Part shown: positions 19,144-28,765 of the stretch, in pieces
How the letters are laid out: each line of letters begins with the position of its first letter
How positions within the stretch are numbered: position 1 is the stretch's first letter
NCBI GenBank assembly: GCA_029263175.1
Contig: JAJCXZ010000061.1
Coordinates: forward strand, 19,678-83,677
Direction: 5' to 3'
Origin: Acidimicrobiales bacterium
Lineage (GTDB): Bacteria; Actinomycetota; Acidimicrobiia; Acidimicrobiales; Aldehydirespiratoraceae
DNA: 64,000 bases
Notes under the pieces: generated by a model
Database searches by the model: none
Told to the model about the DNA's origin: nothing
The model's input: only the letters and a program-made list of their open reading frames with translations
Position numbers and translations under genes: made by a program

Positions 19144-20334
19144 ATGCGCACGAAGGTCGTGATCGTAGGAGGCGGCCCGGCAGGAATGTTGCTGTCCCAG
19201 ATCCTGCACCGCGCCGAGATCGACCACGTCGTTCTCGAGCGGCAGACTCGCAATTATGTGCTCGGGCGCATCCGCGCGGGCATTCTGGAGTGGAGCTCGG
19301 TCGAGGTCATCCGCGCCGCCGGTGTCAGCACTCGCATGGATGCCGAAGGCGAAGCCCACGACCTCGTCAACCTGGCCTGGGGCGGTGAGCATGTGCTTCC
19401 GATCCGGGTGAAGGAGCTCACCGGTCGTCAGATGATGGCTTACGGCCAAACAGAGTTGCAGCAGGATCTCTACAACGCGGCCGACGACAATGGCACCTCG
19501 CTGCTCTTCTCCGCCGACGATGTCGCCGTAAACGACGTCACAACCGAGTCGCCCCACGTGACCTTCCGCCACAACGGCGCCGACGAGCGGATCGACTGCG
19601 ACTACGTCGCCGGCTGCGACGGTTTCCATGGCGTCAGCCGAGCAGCAATCCCCGAGGCAGAACGCACCGAGTATGAACGCACGTACCCGTTTGGCTGGCT
19701 CGGCATTCTCTCGGAGACTCCACCACTCCCCCATCTCGTCTACACCAATCATGAGCGGGGCTTCGGTCTGTGCAGCACCCGTAACCCGATGCTCAGCCGG
19801 TATTACGTGCAGTGCCCGATCGAGGACCATGTCGACGACTGGAGCGACGATCGCTTCTGGTCCGAGCTCAGTGCTCGTCTCCCCGGCGAGGTGGCCGACC
19901 GGGTCGTCACCGGTCCGAGCATCGAGAAGTCGATCGCGCCGCTGCGGAGCTTCGTTGCCGAGCCCATGCGCTACGGCAACCTCTTCCTGGCCGGCGATTC
20001 CGCCCACATCGTTCCGCCCACGGGCGCCAAGGGCCTCAACCTCGCGGTCTCCGATGTGCACCTTCTGTCTCGAGCGCTCATCGCCCACTACCGAGACGGC
20101 GACACGGCACACCTCGACGGTTATTCCGGCGAGGCGCTCGAGCGGGTGTGGGGTTCGGTGCGGTTCAGTTGGTGGATGACCACGCTGTTGCACCGCTTCC
20201 CCGACATGACCGACTTCGATCAACGTCTGCAGGAACGGGAGCTGAGCTATCTCGCCTCATCCACCGCTGCCCAGGCGTCGATGGCCGAGCAATACGTCGG
20301 CATCCCGTTCGCCAACCCACCGGAAGAGGAGTAG
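19144..20334 (+). CDS. pobA: 4-hydroxybenzoate 3-monooxygenase (PobA)
   Basis: This 396-aa class A flavoprotein monooxygenase converts 4-hydroxybenzoate to protocatechuate with FAD, NAD(P)H and O2. It shows the N-terminal FAD motif GGGPAG (9-14), the PobA-type RIRAGILE segment near 41-48, the GCDGFHG motif near 159-165 and the second FAD motif GDSAHIVPPTGAKGLNLA near 285-302. Length equals that of known PobA enzymes. It is followed 3 bp later by ligA, so it feeds its product directly to the ring-cleavage dioxygenase of the same operon. Confidence 0.93.
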   Translation: MRTKVVIVGGGPAGMLLSQILHRAEIDHVVLERQTRNYVLGRIRAGILEWSSVEVIRAAGVSTRMDAEGEAHDLVNLAWGGEHVLPIRVKELTGRQMMAYGQTELQQDLYNAADDNGTSLLFSADDVAVNDVTTESPHVTFRHNGADERIDCDYVAGCDGFHGVSRAAIPEAERTEYERTYPFGWLGILSETPPLPHLVYTNHERGFGLCSTRNPMLSRYYVQCPIEDHVDDWSDDRFWSELSARLPGEVADRVVTGPSIEKSIAPLRSFVAEPMRYGNLFLAGDSAHIVPPTGAKGLNLAVSDVHLLSRALIAHYRDGDTAHLDGYSGEALERVWGSVRFSWWMTTLLHRFPDMTDFDQRLQERELSYLASSTAAQASMAEQYVGIPFANPPEEE

Positions 20335-20337
20335 GCC

Positions 20338-21619
<1,282 letters not shown>

Positions 21620-21623
<4 letters not shown>

Positions 21624-22468
21624 AGATCGACTGAATCCAGGTCCTTGCAGACGAGGACGTTTCCGCGGTAGCCGCCTTCGCGGACTTCGTCGATGAAGGC
21701 CTGCTCGTCTTGTTGGGTGACAGGAATCGGAATCAGGTGGGTCAGCATGACGGTCGGGATGGCCAGCTCTTGCGCCAGCGCGCCGATCAACCTGGTGTCG
21801 GAGTGGTAGTCGGCGATGAACCGGAGGTGCGGCGGCCGCTCGTTGATCACATCCATCCGCATCGCCTCCTGAACGATCACATCAGCGCCTTCGTAGAGCG
21901 GCCGCAGTTCATCACACACGAGTGTGTCGCCGGAGATCGCCACGATCCCATCGGGCGTCTCGATGCGAAACCCGACCGCGCCCTCCACCGGTTCATGACG
22001 GACTTGCCCGGCGATCACCCGCACGTCGCCACTCCGCCAAACTTCAATCGGCTCAGGCGGCGTGTCGAAGCCGATGATCTCCAGCCTCGGCTCAGGGGCT
22101 CGCTGGTTGTGGGCGGAGCGCACGGCGAGGTCGTCCTGCCAGTGGTCGAGCATGTGTTCGCAGAATCGAACGGTCGGTCCGTTGGGGGCGATGACCGGTA
22201 GCTGCTTTGCCGAGTCCTCACTATCGAGAACCCAACGCGTCAGGATCAGCTCCTCCAGACCCAGCACATGATCTGAGTGGTAGTGCGTGAGGAAGACCGC
22301 ACTGAGGTGTGCGGGTTCCACACCCGCGGCGGCGAGACGCATGACCGTCCCGCGGCCAACATCGAACTGCAGGCGGACATCGCCGCATTCGACGAGGGCA
22401 CCAGGGCCGGCGCGATCGGGGGTCAGCTGCGGGGTGCCGGTTCCGGTGATCGTGACGGTTGTTGCCAT
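21620..22468 (-). CDS. MBL-fold metallo-hydrolase (RNase Z/arylsulfatase-like)
   Basis: This 282-aa metallo-beta-lactamase-fold hydrolase has the zinc motif HYHSDH near 62-67 preceded by FLTHYHSDHVLGLEEL, an SGDT motif near 180, and a C-terminal LTHLIPIP region. The N-terminal GTGTPQLTPDRAGP resembles RNase Z and related phosphodiesterases or arylsulfatases. The ATG at 22468 is preferred because upstream sequence is not family-like. It diverges from the alpha/beta hydrolase gene. No link to the lig pathway is evident. Confidence 0.8.
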
Positions 22469-22546
22469 CCGCCCAGTCAAGCACCGTCTGGCCTCGGGCG
22501 AGGCGCACATCTATCGTCACCGACGAAGGAGAGAGGTGACAGTCAG

Positions 22547-23257
22547 ATGACACGACCGATCGTGATGGTGCATGGCGCGTGGGGTGGCTCCTACGGGTTC
22601 CGCAAGGTCCGACCAATCCTGAGCCGAGCTGGATTCGAGGTATTCACGCCGAGCCTCACCGGCATCGGTGAACGTTCGCATCTCGCCCACCCCGGCATCG
22701 ATCTGCGCACCCATGTGACCGACGTCGTCAATGCTGTGCTGTACGAGGACCTCGATGACATTGTGCTGCTCGGGTTCTCCTACGGCGGCATGGTGGCGAC
22801 GGGGGCGCTCGACCACATCGGAGACCGTGTGCACGACCTCGTGTTCCTCGATGCATTCGTCCCTGTCGACGGCGACAGCGCCAATAGTCTTGTCGGCACT
22901 CCCACCACCGCCGCGATCGAACTCGGGCAAGGGTCGTTCGTCCCTCCACGGCCGAGAGTGCTCGATGATCCGGACGAGACTGCATGGTCCGATGCTCGCC
23001 GGTCACCGCAACCCGTGAAGACGCTCACGGACACGGTTGCGCTCTCGAAACCACTGGAGGCGTGGGACTTCTCGCTGACCTACGTGAAGGCCACTGCCGA
23101 CCCGAACGAGAGCGTCGATTCGGCCTTCTGGCGCGCCGCTCGGGCCGCCGAGGCGTCGCCGGCGTGGACCTATCACGAGATCGCCACCAACCACCTCATC
23201 CCCTTCACCCATCCCGCGGCCCTGGCAACGATCCTTGTCGACCTTGCGTCTTCGTAG
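22547..23257 (+). CDS. Alpha/beta hydrolase
   Basis: This 236-aa alpha/beta hydrolase of the salicylate-esterase/EstC-like group has the oxyanion-hole region HGAWGG near 8-13, nucleophile elbow GFSYGG near 79-84 (Ser in GxSxG) and a late histidine in TNHLIPFTHP. GGAG lies about 16 nt upstream of the ATG at 22547. It ends before a perfect 18-bp hairpin. Substrate unknown. Confidence 0.83.
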   Translation: MTRPIVMVHGAWGGSYGFRKVRPILSRAGFEVFTPSLTGIGERSHLAHPGIDLRTHVTDVVNAVLYEDLDDIVLLGFSYGGMVATGALDHIGDRVHDLVFLDAFVPVDGDSANSLVGTPTTAAIELGQGSFVPPRPRVLDDPDETAWSDARRSPQPVKTLTDTVALSKPLEAWDFSLTYVKATADPNESVDSAFWRAARAAEASPAWTYHEIATNHLIPFTHPAALATILVDLASS

Positions 23258-23266
23258 AAGACGTGG

Positions 23267-23307
23267 CCCTAACGCACACTGGGGTCTGTCCCCAGTGTGC
23301 GTTAGGG
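23267..23307. terminator. Perfect 18-bp hairpin with GGGGTCTGTCCCC core
   Basis: CCCTAACGCACACTGGGG pairs perfectly with CCCCAGTGTGCGTTAGGG around a TCTGT loop. A further partial copy (GTGCGTTAG) follows at 23310-23318 and contains the stop codon of the convergent gene. The element is nearly identical to that at 21587-21623. Confidence 0.7.
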
Positions 23308-23314
23308 CTGTGCG

Positions 23315-23872
23315 TTAGAAGGGCGATGTCTCGCCTTCGGGGACGTCGATCTGGTGGGTGTTGAGGAGCATCGAGATCATCGTGTAGTACCCCGATGTGG
23401 CGATGAGTTCGACGACCCCGACCTCGTCGAAGTGGGCGACCGCCGCTGCATACGTGGCGTCGTCGACCTGATGGTCCACGTGAAGGGCGCGGCAGAGCCG
23501 GTAGCAGGCTTCGTCGCGAGCATCAGCGAAAACCGGCTCGGAGCCGATCTTGATGGCCGCGATCACATCGTCGGGCACACCAGCTTCTCTCGCCATCGGC
23601 TCGTGGGCCCACCACTCGAACGGAGCCTGCCAGAACTGCCCGGCGACCAGGATGGCGAGTTCGACGAATCGACGGTCCACGACTGTCTTGCTTCGCACCG
23701 ACATCCCGACCCGGGCGAGGTTTCGCCCCAGTCCCCCGGCGAGGACCATGGCGTCGAACGGCCCGCCGAGGCGACCGTCATCTCCCAGCCCACGGAGACC
23801 GACGACATTGTCGAAATGGCGCCGCTGGCCCTCATCGAGCGATTCGTGGTCGAGCGGGTTCAGCCGGCTCAC
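23315..23872 (-). CDS. Carboxymuconolactone decarboxylase / AhpD-like protein
   Basis: This 185-aa helical protein is of the CMD family. The conserved core VVDRRFVELAILVAGQFWQAPFEWWAHEPMA has the usual arginine and EWWAH histidine segment but no CxxC, so it is the non-redox decarboxylase-like type rather than an AhpD peroxidase reductant. The GTG at 23872 overlaps the stop of the MerB-like gene (GTGA), so translation is coupled. It is the last gene of the minus-strand operon that includes aconitase X. Substrate unknown. Confidence 0.78.
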   Translation of the reverse strand: MSRLNPLDHESLDEGQRRHFDNVVGLRGLGDDGRLGGPFDAMVLAGGLGRNLARVGMSVRSKTVVDRRFVELAILVAGQFWQAPFEWWAHEPMAREAGVPDDVIAAIKIGSEPVFADARDEACYRLCRALHVDHQVDDATYAAAVAHFDEVGVVELIATSGYYTMISMLLNTHQIDVPEGETSPF

Positions 23873-24567
23873 GAATCGGTCTCGACTGGTCGAGGCAAAC
23901 GGGAACGCAGCTCCTTGAAGGCCGCGCCACCTTCCTCCGAACGGGTCCACGAGATGTAGTCGGATCGACCCCGTTGACGAAAGAAGGGATTGGAGAAGAT
24001 GTCAGCCCATTCGGCGACAGGCTTGAGGGCGGCCGACATGGAGTCGTCGTAGCCAACCCAGTTGCGAGCGTGTTCTTCCGACCGGAAGAGGTTCATGTTC
24101 GCTCATCTGAAGGGTCGGCTATCGGCCGAACCTCCGATTTCGGCACTCGTATAGCCAACCATCGGCTCCGGCTCGACCGTCACGATTTCCTCGTCACACA
24201 TCTCCAGGACCATGGCTTCGCCGCAACACAAACACGGCGCCTCGATCGTCACTGTCTTGCCCGGCACGAGCCAGCGAATGGCCGTGGCCTCCAGACCACA
24301 CTGCGCGTACCAGCCGCCCTGACCGTCGATTGTGACCTGGTACTGGGTGGGCTGCATGTTGAGAGGGGGAAACGATGCGAGAAGATCCGTGCCCGGATGC
24401 ACCCACCCTGGCGTCATGCCCACGAGCTCGTGCACGAGCTCTCGTGCCGCTTCGATCTCGATCTCGAGCTCAGCCGCAAGCTCGGTGAAGTGCGGGGCCC
24501 GCCCGGAGTCGATCACCGCGGACATGATCGCCGAGTAGCCACGGTCGAGTAGTTCAAGCTCTGCCAT
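23869..24567 (-). CDS. MerB-like (alkylmercury lyase family) protein with in-frame TGA: probable selenoprotein
   Basis: Read through the TGA at 24103-24105, this is a continuous 232-aa MerB-family protein: an N-terminal winged-helix-like region (about 1-55), then WYAQCGLEA (Cys90, Glu93), matching MerB Cys96 and Asp99, a CLCCGE zinc-like cluster (112-117), then DSRPFR-U155-ANMNLFRSEEHARNW. Position 155 aligns with catalytic Cys159 in MerB (FCCHVHFFAS). Taken as two ORFs, a 154-aa and a 75-aa piece would split the domain at its active site in the same frame. A GGTC-loop hairpin lies just downstream. Asp99 to Glu is a further difference. Start may be GTG at 24570. It is operonic with aconitase X; substrate may be an organometal or an unrelated C-metal/C-S bond. 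Confidence 0.82.
24074..24105 (-). promoter_or_regulatory. Candidate bacterial SECIS element following the in-frame TGA
   Basis: On the minus strand the TGA (24105-24103) is followed after 19 nt by the loop GGTC (24083-24080), closed by a perfect 6-bp stem TCTTCC (24089-24084) with GGAAGA (24079-24074). Known bacterial SECIS elements place a G-rich apical loop roughly 16-37 nt after UGA, and the E. coli fdhF element also has GGUC in its loop. Spacing, loop and position all fit. Confidence 0.7.
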
Positions 24568-24576
24568 CACACAGTT

Positions 24577-24996
24577 CTAGTCGTCGGCCGTCGGCCCATC
24601 ATCATGCGCGGCGTCGACCTCACAGAGATCAGTGGTGCCGGGCGACGGCATCTCATCGGCACCGACCTGCACGATCGGGCAGGTCACGCCATACAGCGCC
24701 TCCGCCACGATGACGCCGGCAATGAGGTTGACGTCCGCTTTGGTGACGACGAGCGCGGCGGGTCCGACACCAAGCCGAAGCGCCTCACCCAGGACGCCGG
24801 GAGTTCCCGAAGAGCCTCGCGAGCCGGGCATGGCGACGATCCGGCCGGTCATTGTCTGACCGACCTCGGGGTGGCTTCGATCGATGATCAGACCAGTCTT
24901 CGGGTCGAGACCGCCCCAGAAGCTGAGTGGCTCGCTCAGGACAAGCAACCGGCCGGTCGCCTGACCGGCGTGCAATGTGCGACCATCGATCTTCAC
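24577..24996 (-). CDS. Aconitase X small subunit (DUF126 swivelling domain)
   Basis: This 139-aa protein is the swivelling small subunit of bacterial aconitase X. Conserved blocks are GRLLVLSEPLSFWGGLDP, GLIIDRSHPEVGQTMTGRIVAMPGSRGS and GVLGEALRLGVGPAALVV. The serine in PGSRGSSGT is in the substrate-binding segment. It starts with GTG overlapping the stop of the large-subunit gene (GTGA). Aconitase X enzymes dehydrate hydroxyacids such as cis-3-hydroxyproline or mevalonate 5-phosphate; which applies here is unclear. Confidence 0.88.
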   Translation of the reverse strand: MKIDGRTLHAGQATGRLLVLSEPLSFWGGLDPKTGLIIDRSHPEVGQTMTGRIVAMPGSRGSSGTPGVLGEALRLGVGPAALVVTKADVNLIAGVIVAEALYGVTCPIVQVGADEMPSPGTTDLCEVDAAHDDGPTADD

Positions 24997-26252
24997 GCGC
25001 CCGCTCTTCGGCCCAGCCGGACTTCGCCGGCGATCGCTGAGGCCACACAGTCGGTAAGACTGGAGAAGACGACGTCGACTTCGAGGATCCCCGGGGCGTA
25101 GTACGCCCACTTGGCCGAGTTGGTCATCACCGTGCCGGTCACACCCGTCGCACGGGGCAGGTAGTAGGTGCAGGTGTCGAGCACCACGGCAAATCCCGCG
25201 GCCTCGAGAGTCGAGTCCCATCCGCGCAACTGAACCTCGGCCCACACCGATCGACTGGTGGTGACAATGGCGGTCACACTCGGATGCACCGTTGCCTCGC
25301 CCAGCACCGCGATCACCTCACCGAACTCGGCAACCGAGAAGTGCGGCGTGCCGAGGCACACGGCATTGACCGGCCCCGTAGTGACAGTCGATAGCCCCCC
25401 GAGCGTCGAACGAACCAGCGCCGCATCGACCACGGTCGTTCGCCGCGGTGCCCGGCCACCGGTTGCGTCCGACAGTGTCGGCGCTTCCGGAGTGACCCCG
25501 ACGACATGAAACATCTCGACGGCGCCGGCGGTGGCTGCAGCGGCGGCGATGGCCTTGAGATCGTCCTCGCCGGCCTCCCGAAGTCCGACGATCGCGGGAA
25601 CGGCAGCACCCGCCTGCCGACCGAGGATCAGGCCGAGAACGTGCGGCAGCCTCGGATCTTTCAGCTCCTCGTCGGAGAGGCGAAGCTCCAAAAGATGTGT
25701 GGCCAATCGGCCCTCGTCAGTGTGAAGGCCCACCAACGGCACCCGTCCGACGATGGCGGCGCTGATGTCGAGCAGGTCGCCGTACTTGTTGGTACGAGCA
25801 CCGAGGACCGAGTTGAAGAACCCGACCGCGTTCGACTCCGATCCGACGATCTGCTGGCCCAGACCGGGACGCCCTTCGGCCTGCTGGTACGGAGCACAGC
25901 TCCACATGGGCGTGCATCCGAGCTGTCGGTAGATCTCCATCAGCCGTTCTGCGCCGGAGACCTCCTCCGGAAAGGACGCCGCCGGGCGCAGTGCCGGCGA
26001 CGAGCGAGCGATCAGGCTGGCATTCGTGTGAGTTGGCACCGACAGCTGCGCCCCCTCGGCCAGCAGGAACTCGGCGAAGTCGAGCGACAACTTCCCCGAG
26101 TAGTGGCACGAGTTGATGTGAGCGAACTCGATCGGAACCAACGCGGTGGCACCGCTCGCCTCGGCCGCGGCGACGATGAGCTGCATGGCGAGCTGCTGTG
26201 CCCTGCCATCGTCGCCGGCCAGCCAGTGCTCCTCGGCGCCGGTGAGCTTCAT
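24993..26252 (-). CDS. Aconitase X large (catalytic) subunit, DUF521
   Basis: This 419-aa catalytic subunit is of the aconitase X family. Visible family motifs are HINSCHYSGK near 44-53, GSESNAVGFFNSVLGARTNKYGD, VPLVGLHTD, CLGTPHFS, LDTCTYYLPR and NSAKWAYYAPG. The cysteines in SCHYSG, CLGTPHFS and LDTCTY are the usual Fe-S ligands or active-site residues. The ATG at 26252 starts at the conserved MKLTGAEE. It is separated from the SDR gene by 13 bp and overlaps its small subunit. It is a dehydratase of a small hydroxyacid, substrate unknown. Confidence 0.88.
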   Translation of the reverse strand: MKLTGAEEHWLAGDDGRAQQLAMQLIVAAAEASGATALVPIEFAHINSCHYSGKLSLDFAEFLLAEGAQLSVPTHTNASLIARSSPALRPAASFPEEVSGAERLMEIYRQLGCTPMWSCAPYQQAEGRPGLGQQIVGSESNAVGFFNSVLGARTNKYGDLLDISAAIVGRVPLVGLHTDEGRLATHLLELRLSDEELKDPRLPHVLGLILGRQAGAAVPAIVGLREAGEDDLKAIAAAAATAGAVEMFHVVGVTPEAPTLSDATGGRAPRRTTVVDAALVRSTLGGLSTVTTGPVNAVCLGTPHFSVAEFGEVIAVLGEATVHPSVTAIVTTSRSVWAEVQLRGWDSTLEAAGFAVVLDTCTYYLPRATGVTGTVMTNSAKWAYYAPGILEVDVVFSSLTDCVASAIAGEVRLGRRAGA

Positions 26253-26265
26253 CACGACGAGTGCG

Positions 26266-27036
26266 CTAGGACCGCGGGTAGAGCGTCTCGGTGTTGCCGT
26301 CGACACCGATGATCTGCCCGGAGATGTGCCGTGCGTAGTCGCTGCACAGGTACACGATCAGATCCGCGATCTCTTCGGGATCGACGTAGCACTGCATCGA
26401 TGTGCCGATTGCATACATGCGTCGCACGACATCGGGATCGAGGTCCTCGTTGGCGGCGTGGTCCCTGATTACACCCTCCATGCGGTCGCCGTTGACGTTG
26501 CCGGGCACGATTCCGTTGACCCGGATGTTGTCGGGGCCGAGCTCCATGGCCAGCGACTCGGTGAACCCGCTGACCGCCCACTTCGCCGCGACATACGGCG
26601 AGCGGTTCGGGAAGCCGAGGATTCCGGCGGCCGACACCATGTTGATGATGGTGCCGTGCCGCTGGGCCTTGAATACCGGGGCGACCCGCCGGGCGCAATA
26701 GAACTGGGCATCGATACACACGGCCATCGTGAGCCGCCACTCTTCGTCGGTGACGTCTTCGACCGGCTTTGTCGGGCCACCGATGCCGGCGTTGTTCACC
26801 ATGATGTCGAGCCCGCCCGGAAGGATCTCGTCGAAGATCGTGTCGAGCTCCGCTGACTTGGTGACGTCGCACTGCCAAGTCGCGATGGAGTCGGGAAGCG
26901 TCGCCAGACCGTTCGGGTCGATATCGCAGGTGAAGACTTCCGCGCCGAGCCGGTCCATCGCCAGCGCCGTCGCACGCCCCATGCCGGCACCACCGGCGGT
27001 GATGAAGGCTCGCTTGCCTTCGAGTGAGATCTGCAC
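26266..27036 (-). CDS. SDR-family oxidoreductase
   Basis: This 256-aa classical SDR has an atypical glycine motif AGGAGMG near 13-19, NNAG near 83-86, the catalytic serine in NMVSAAG, YVAAK near 146-150 and a C-terminal GQIIGVDGN block. It lies 3 bp from the sulfotransferase-like gene and 13 bp from aconitase X, so it very likely acts in the same pathway, oxidising or reducing a hydroxyacid intermediate. Confidence 0.85.
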   Translation of the reverse strand: MQISLEGKRAFITAGGAGMGRATALAMDRLGAEVFTCDIDPNGLATLPDSIATWQCDVTKSAELDTIFDEILPGGLDIMVNNAGIGGPTKPVEDVTDEEWRLTMAVCIDAQFYCARRVAPVFKAQRHGTIINMVSAAGILGFPNRSPYVAAKWAVSGFTESLAMELGPDNIRVNGIVPGNVNGDRMEGVIRDHAANEDLDPDVVRRMYAIGTSMQCYVDPEEIADLIVYLCSDYARHISGQIIGVDGNTETLYPRS

Positions 27037-27039
27037 TGG

Positions 27040-27801
27040 CTACTCCTGTGGGGTCGGGTTTGGGGTCGGCGTGAACCGGTGGCGATACAGCTCTTCGAAA
27101 AGCGGGAGGCTGCGTTCATAGAACTCGAACAAGCGCTGGTTGTCCTCGAGCGGCGCGTACTCGGTGGTCGACTTCTGGATCCCGGTGCTCGCCCTGAGAT
27201 TGTCGTGCCATGGCCCGGTGCCCTCGCCGTACCAGCTGACTTCGTTGCGGTCGCCCGCCTCCCACTCGAGCGCCTCGGGCTTGTGGACGATTCCGACAGC
27301 GTCGCAGTAGGCGCTCGCGGTGCCCGCGGGATCATCCAGCAGGTCACCGGAGTACATCACCGGGGGTGGCGTGCCATCGCGGTCGGCGAGGCGAACGAAC
27401 AGCCGGTGCAAAGACTCGAACCCGACCTCCTCAAATGTGCAATCGGGCCAGTGCTTGGCGAGACCCTGCACGACCCGCTTCGGGTCACGGATGAGGAAGC
27501 TGTGGGTCATGTTCGCAAGTCGCTCCTCGGTGAAGGAGTGCTCGGCCGAATAGGCGAAGTCCTTGACGAAGACGTTCGCGCCGTCGGCACCGTGGGCAGC
27601 GTTCAGCGCTGCCCAGGTCGACGCGAAGTTGTGGCCGGGCTTGGCTTCCACGTCGGCGTCACGATCGCTCTGGCGATCCTCGCCGTAGTAGTAGGTCTCG
27701 TTCCACGGCTCGTGGAAGCACGTGAAATCGCCGCGCTGGCGCATCATCCATTCGAACGCGGTCGATGTCGATCGTGGCGTTGCCCAGAGTGTGAGGAACA
27801 T
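27040..27801 (-). CDS. P-loop sulfotransferase-like protein
   Basis: This 253-aa P-loop protein resembles a group of soluble sulfotransferase-family proteins. The N-terminal WATPRSTSTAFEWM motif near 7-20 looks like a 5'-phosphosulfate-binding loop, and FLIRDPKRVV near 106-115 resembles the 3'-phosphate segment. HEPWNETYYYG follows the P-loop. It abuts the racemase-like gene. It might transfer a sulfuryl or phosphate group or bind a nucleotide; activity is not established. Confidence 0.7.
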   Translation of the reverse strand: MFLTLWATPRSTSTAFEWMMRQRGDFTCFHEPWNETYYYGEDRQSDRDADVEAKPGHNFASTWAALNAAHGADGANVFVKDFAYSAEHSFTEERLANMTHSFLIRDPKRVVQGLAKHWPDCTFEEVGFESLHRLFVRLADRDGTPPPVMYSGDLLDDPAGTASAYCDAVGIVHKPEALEWEAGDRNEVSWYGEGTGPWHDNLRASTGIQKSTTEYAPLEDNQRLFEFYERSLPLFEELYRHRFTPTPNPTPQE

Positions 27802-28632
27802 CTACATCGATCCTTGAAGTGAGGTCAGCAACGAGCCGTGTCGGCCAAGCGGCGCTACGCCGAGCGTGCGGAAGATCTGCCAATAGAGCGTGATGTCGGC
27901 AGCCAGCACCGGCTTCTCGATGTCGGCCTCGATGTCGGCGGCCAGGGAGACGAGACGTTGCGGCAGGCCGACGGCGTCGCGGTAGTTCGACATGCCGTTG
28001 ACCAGCACCGCATCGACATCCGGCGCCTGTTCGATTGTGTGGCGCATCGAATCCAGCGCGAGTTCGGCGGGGAAGATCCAGGTGTGGTCGTTCACCTCTT
28101 GCTGGGTCTCGTACCAGCCCTGGTCAACGAAGTTGCCATACCAGACCACATCGATGTCGGCGCTGCGCAGGAACCGTACGACGCCATCTCGCCAGTCCGG
28201 CCAGAAGTAGACGGAGTTCAGCGCCACCCGTTCGTAACCGTGCGCTTCACATGCTTCGACCAGGGTGAGGCCGGCCATGTGGAACGGGGTCTCGTACCGC
28301 TCGCTGACCTCTGCCACAAACGCACGAATGTCGTGCACGTCGGTGCCGTTGGCGTGAACCCAGTTGGTGCCGACCTGCCCGACCACATCGGCCCCGCTGT
28401 TGCTCATCGTGTGGACGACTTCTTCCAGGAGATGGAAGTTGTCGGCCCGTTGCCCGAGCTCATGGGCGTATCCAGGGACATGAAGGAGGCGCCCGTGCAC
28501 GCCGACCGTCTCGGGAGCGATCCGCAGAAAGTCGCTCGGCGCCCCATCGAAATCCATCGGCGGCGCCGTGAACCCAACCTGATGGGGGAAGAGCTTGTGG
28601 GCCGGATCCGACCACTTCTCAGGCTTGGTCAT
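27802..28632 (-). CDS. Asp/Glu racemase / maleate isomerase-like protein lacking both catalytic cysteines
   Basis: This 276-aa protein has the two-domain layout of the Asp/Glu/hydantoin racemase-arylmalonate decarboxylase-maleate isomerase superfamily (GADVV strand near 80, YERVALNSVYFWPDWRDGVV near 145-165, VDAVLVNGMSNY near 215). At the two places where the superfamily has catalytic cysteines there are glycines (GQVGTNW and VNGMSN). The ATG at 28632 is chosen because AAGGA lies 6 nt before it; an ATG at 28644 is possible. It is the first gene of the operon. Confidence 0.65.
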   Translation of the reverse strand: MTKPEKWSDPAHKLFPHQVGFTAPPMDFDGAPSDFLRIAPETVGVHGRLLHVPGYAHELGQRADNFHLLEEVVHTMSNSGADVVGQVGTNWVHANGTDVHDIRAFVAEVSERYETPFHMAGLTLVEACEAHGYERVALNSVYFWPDWRDGVVRFLRSADIDVVWYGNFVDQGWYETQQEVNDHTWIFPAELALDSMRHTIEQAPDVDAVLVNGMSNYRDAVGLPQRLVSLAADIEADIEKPVLAADITLYWQIFRTLGVAPLGRHGSLLTSLQGSM

Positions 28633-28700
28633 CGGGTCCTTCATCGAGAACTGGACGCTTGTCCAGTGCGCAAACCTAGATGGAAGCCAGGATGCTGTCC

Positions 28701-28765
28701 ACGTTCTTGAACTCGTGTACTCACGTATCTCTATGGACAACGTCCGTACACGAGTTCAAGAACGT
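28701..28765. terminator. Perfect 20-bp inverted repeat
   Basis: ACGTTCTTGAACTCGTGTAC (28701-28720) is the exact reverse complement of 28746-28765, with a 25-nt loop holding a small GGAC/GTCC hairpin. It sits between the start of the racemase-like operon and the 3' end of the upstream minus-strand gene, whose stop begins at 28765. Its core GAACTCGTGYA recurs at 59565 and 63528. Confidence 0.65.

Noticed and set aside
24096..24105. Reading the MerB-like locus as two separate genes, or as a sequencing frameshift
   Set aside because: The two parts are in the same frame, so no frameshift is needed. The only interruption is a TGA at the catalytic-cysteine codon, with a suitable downstream hairpin.
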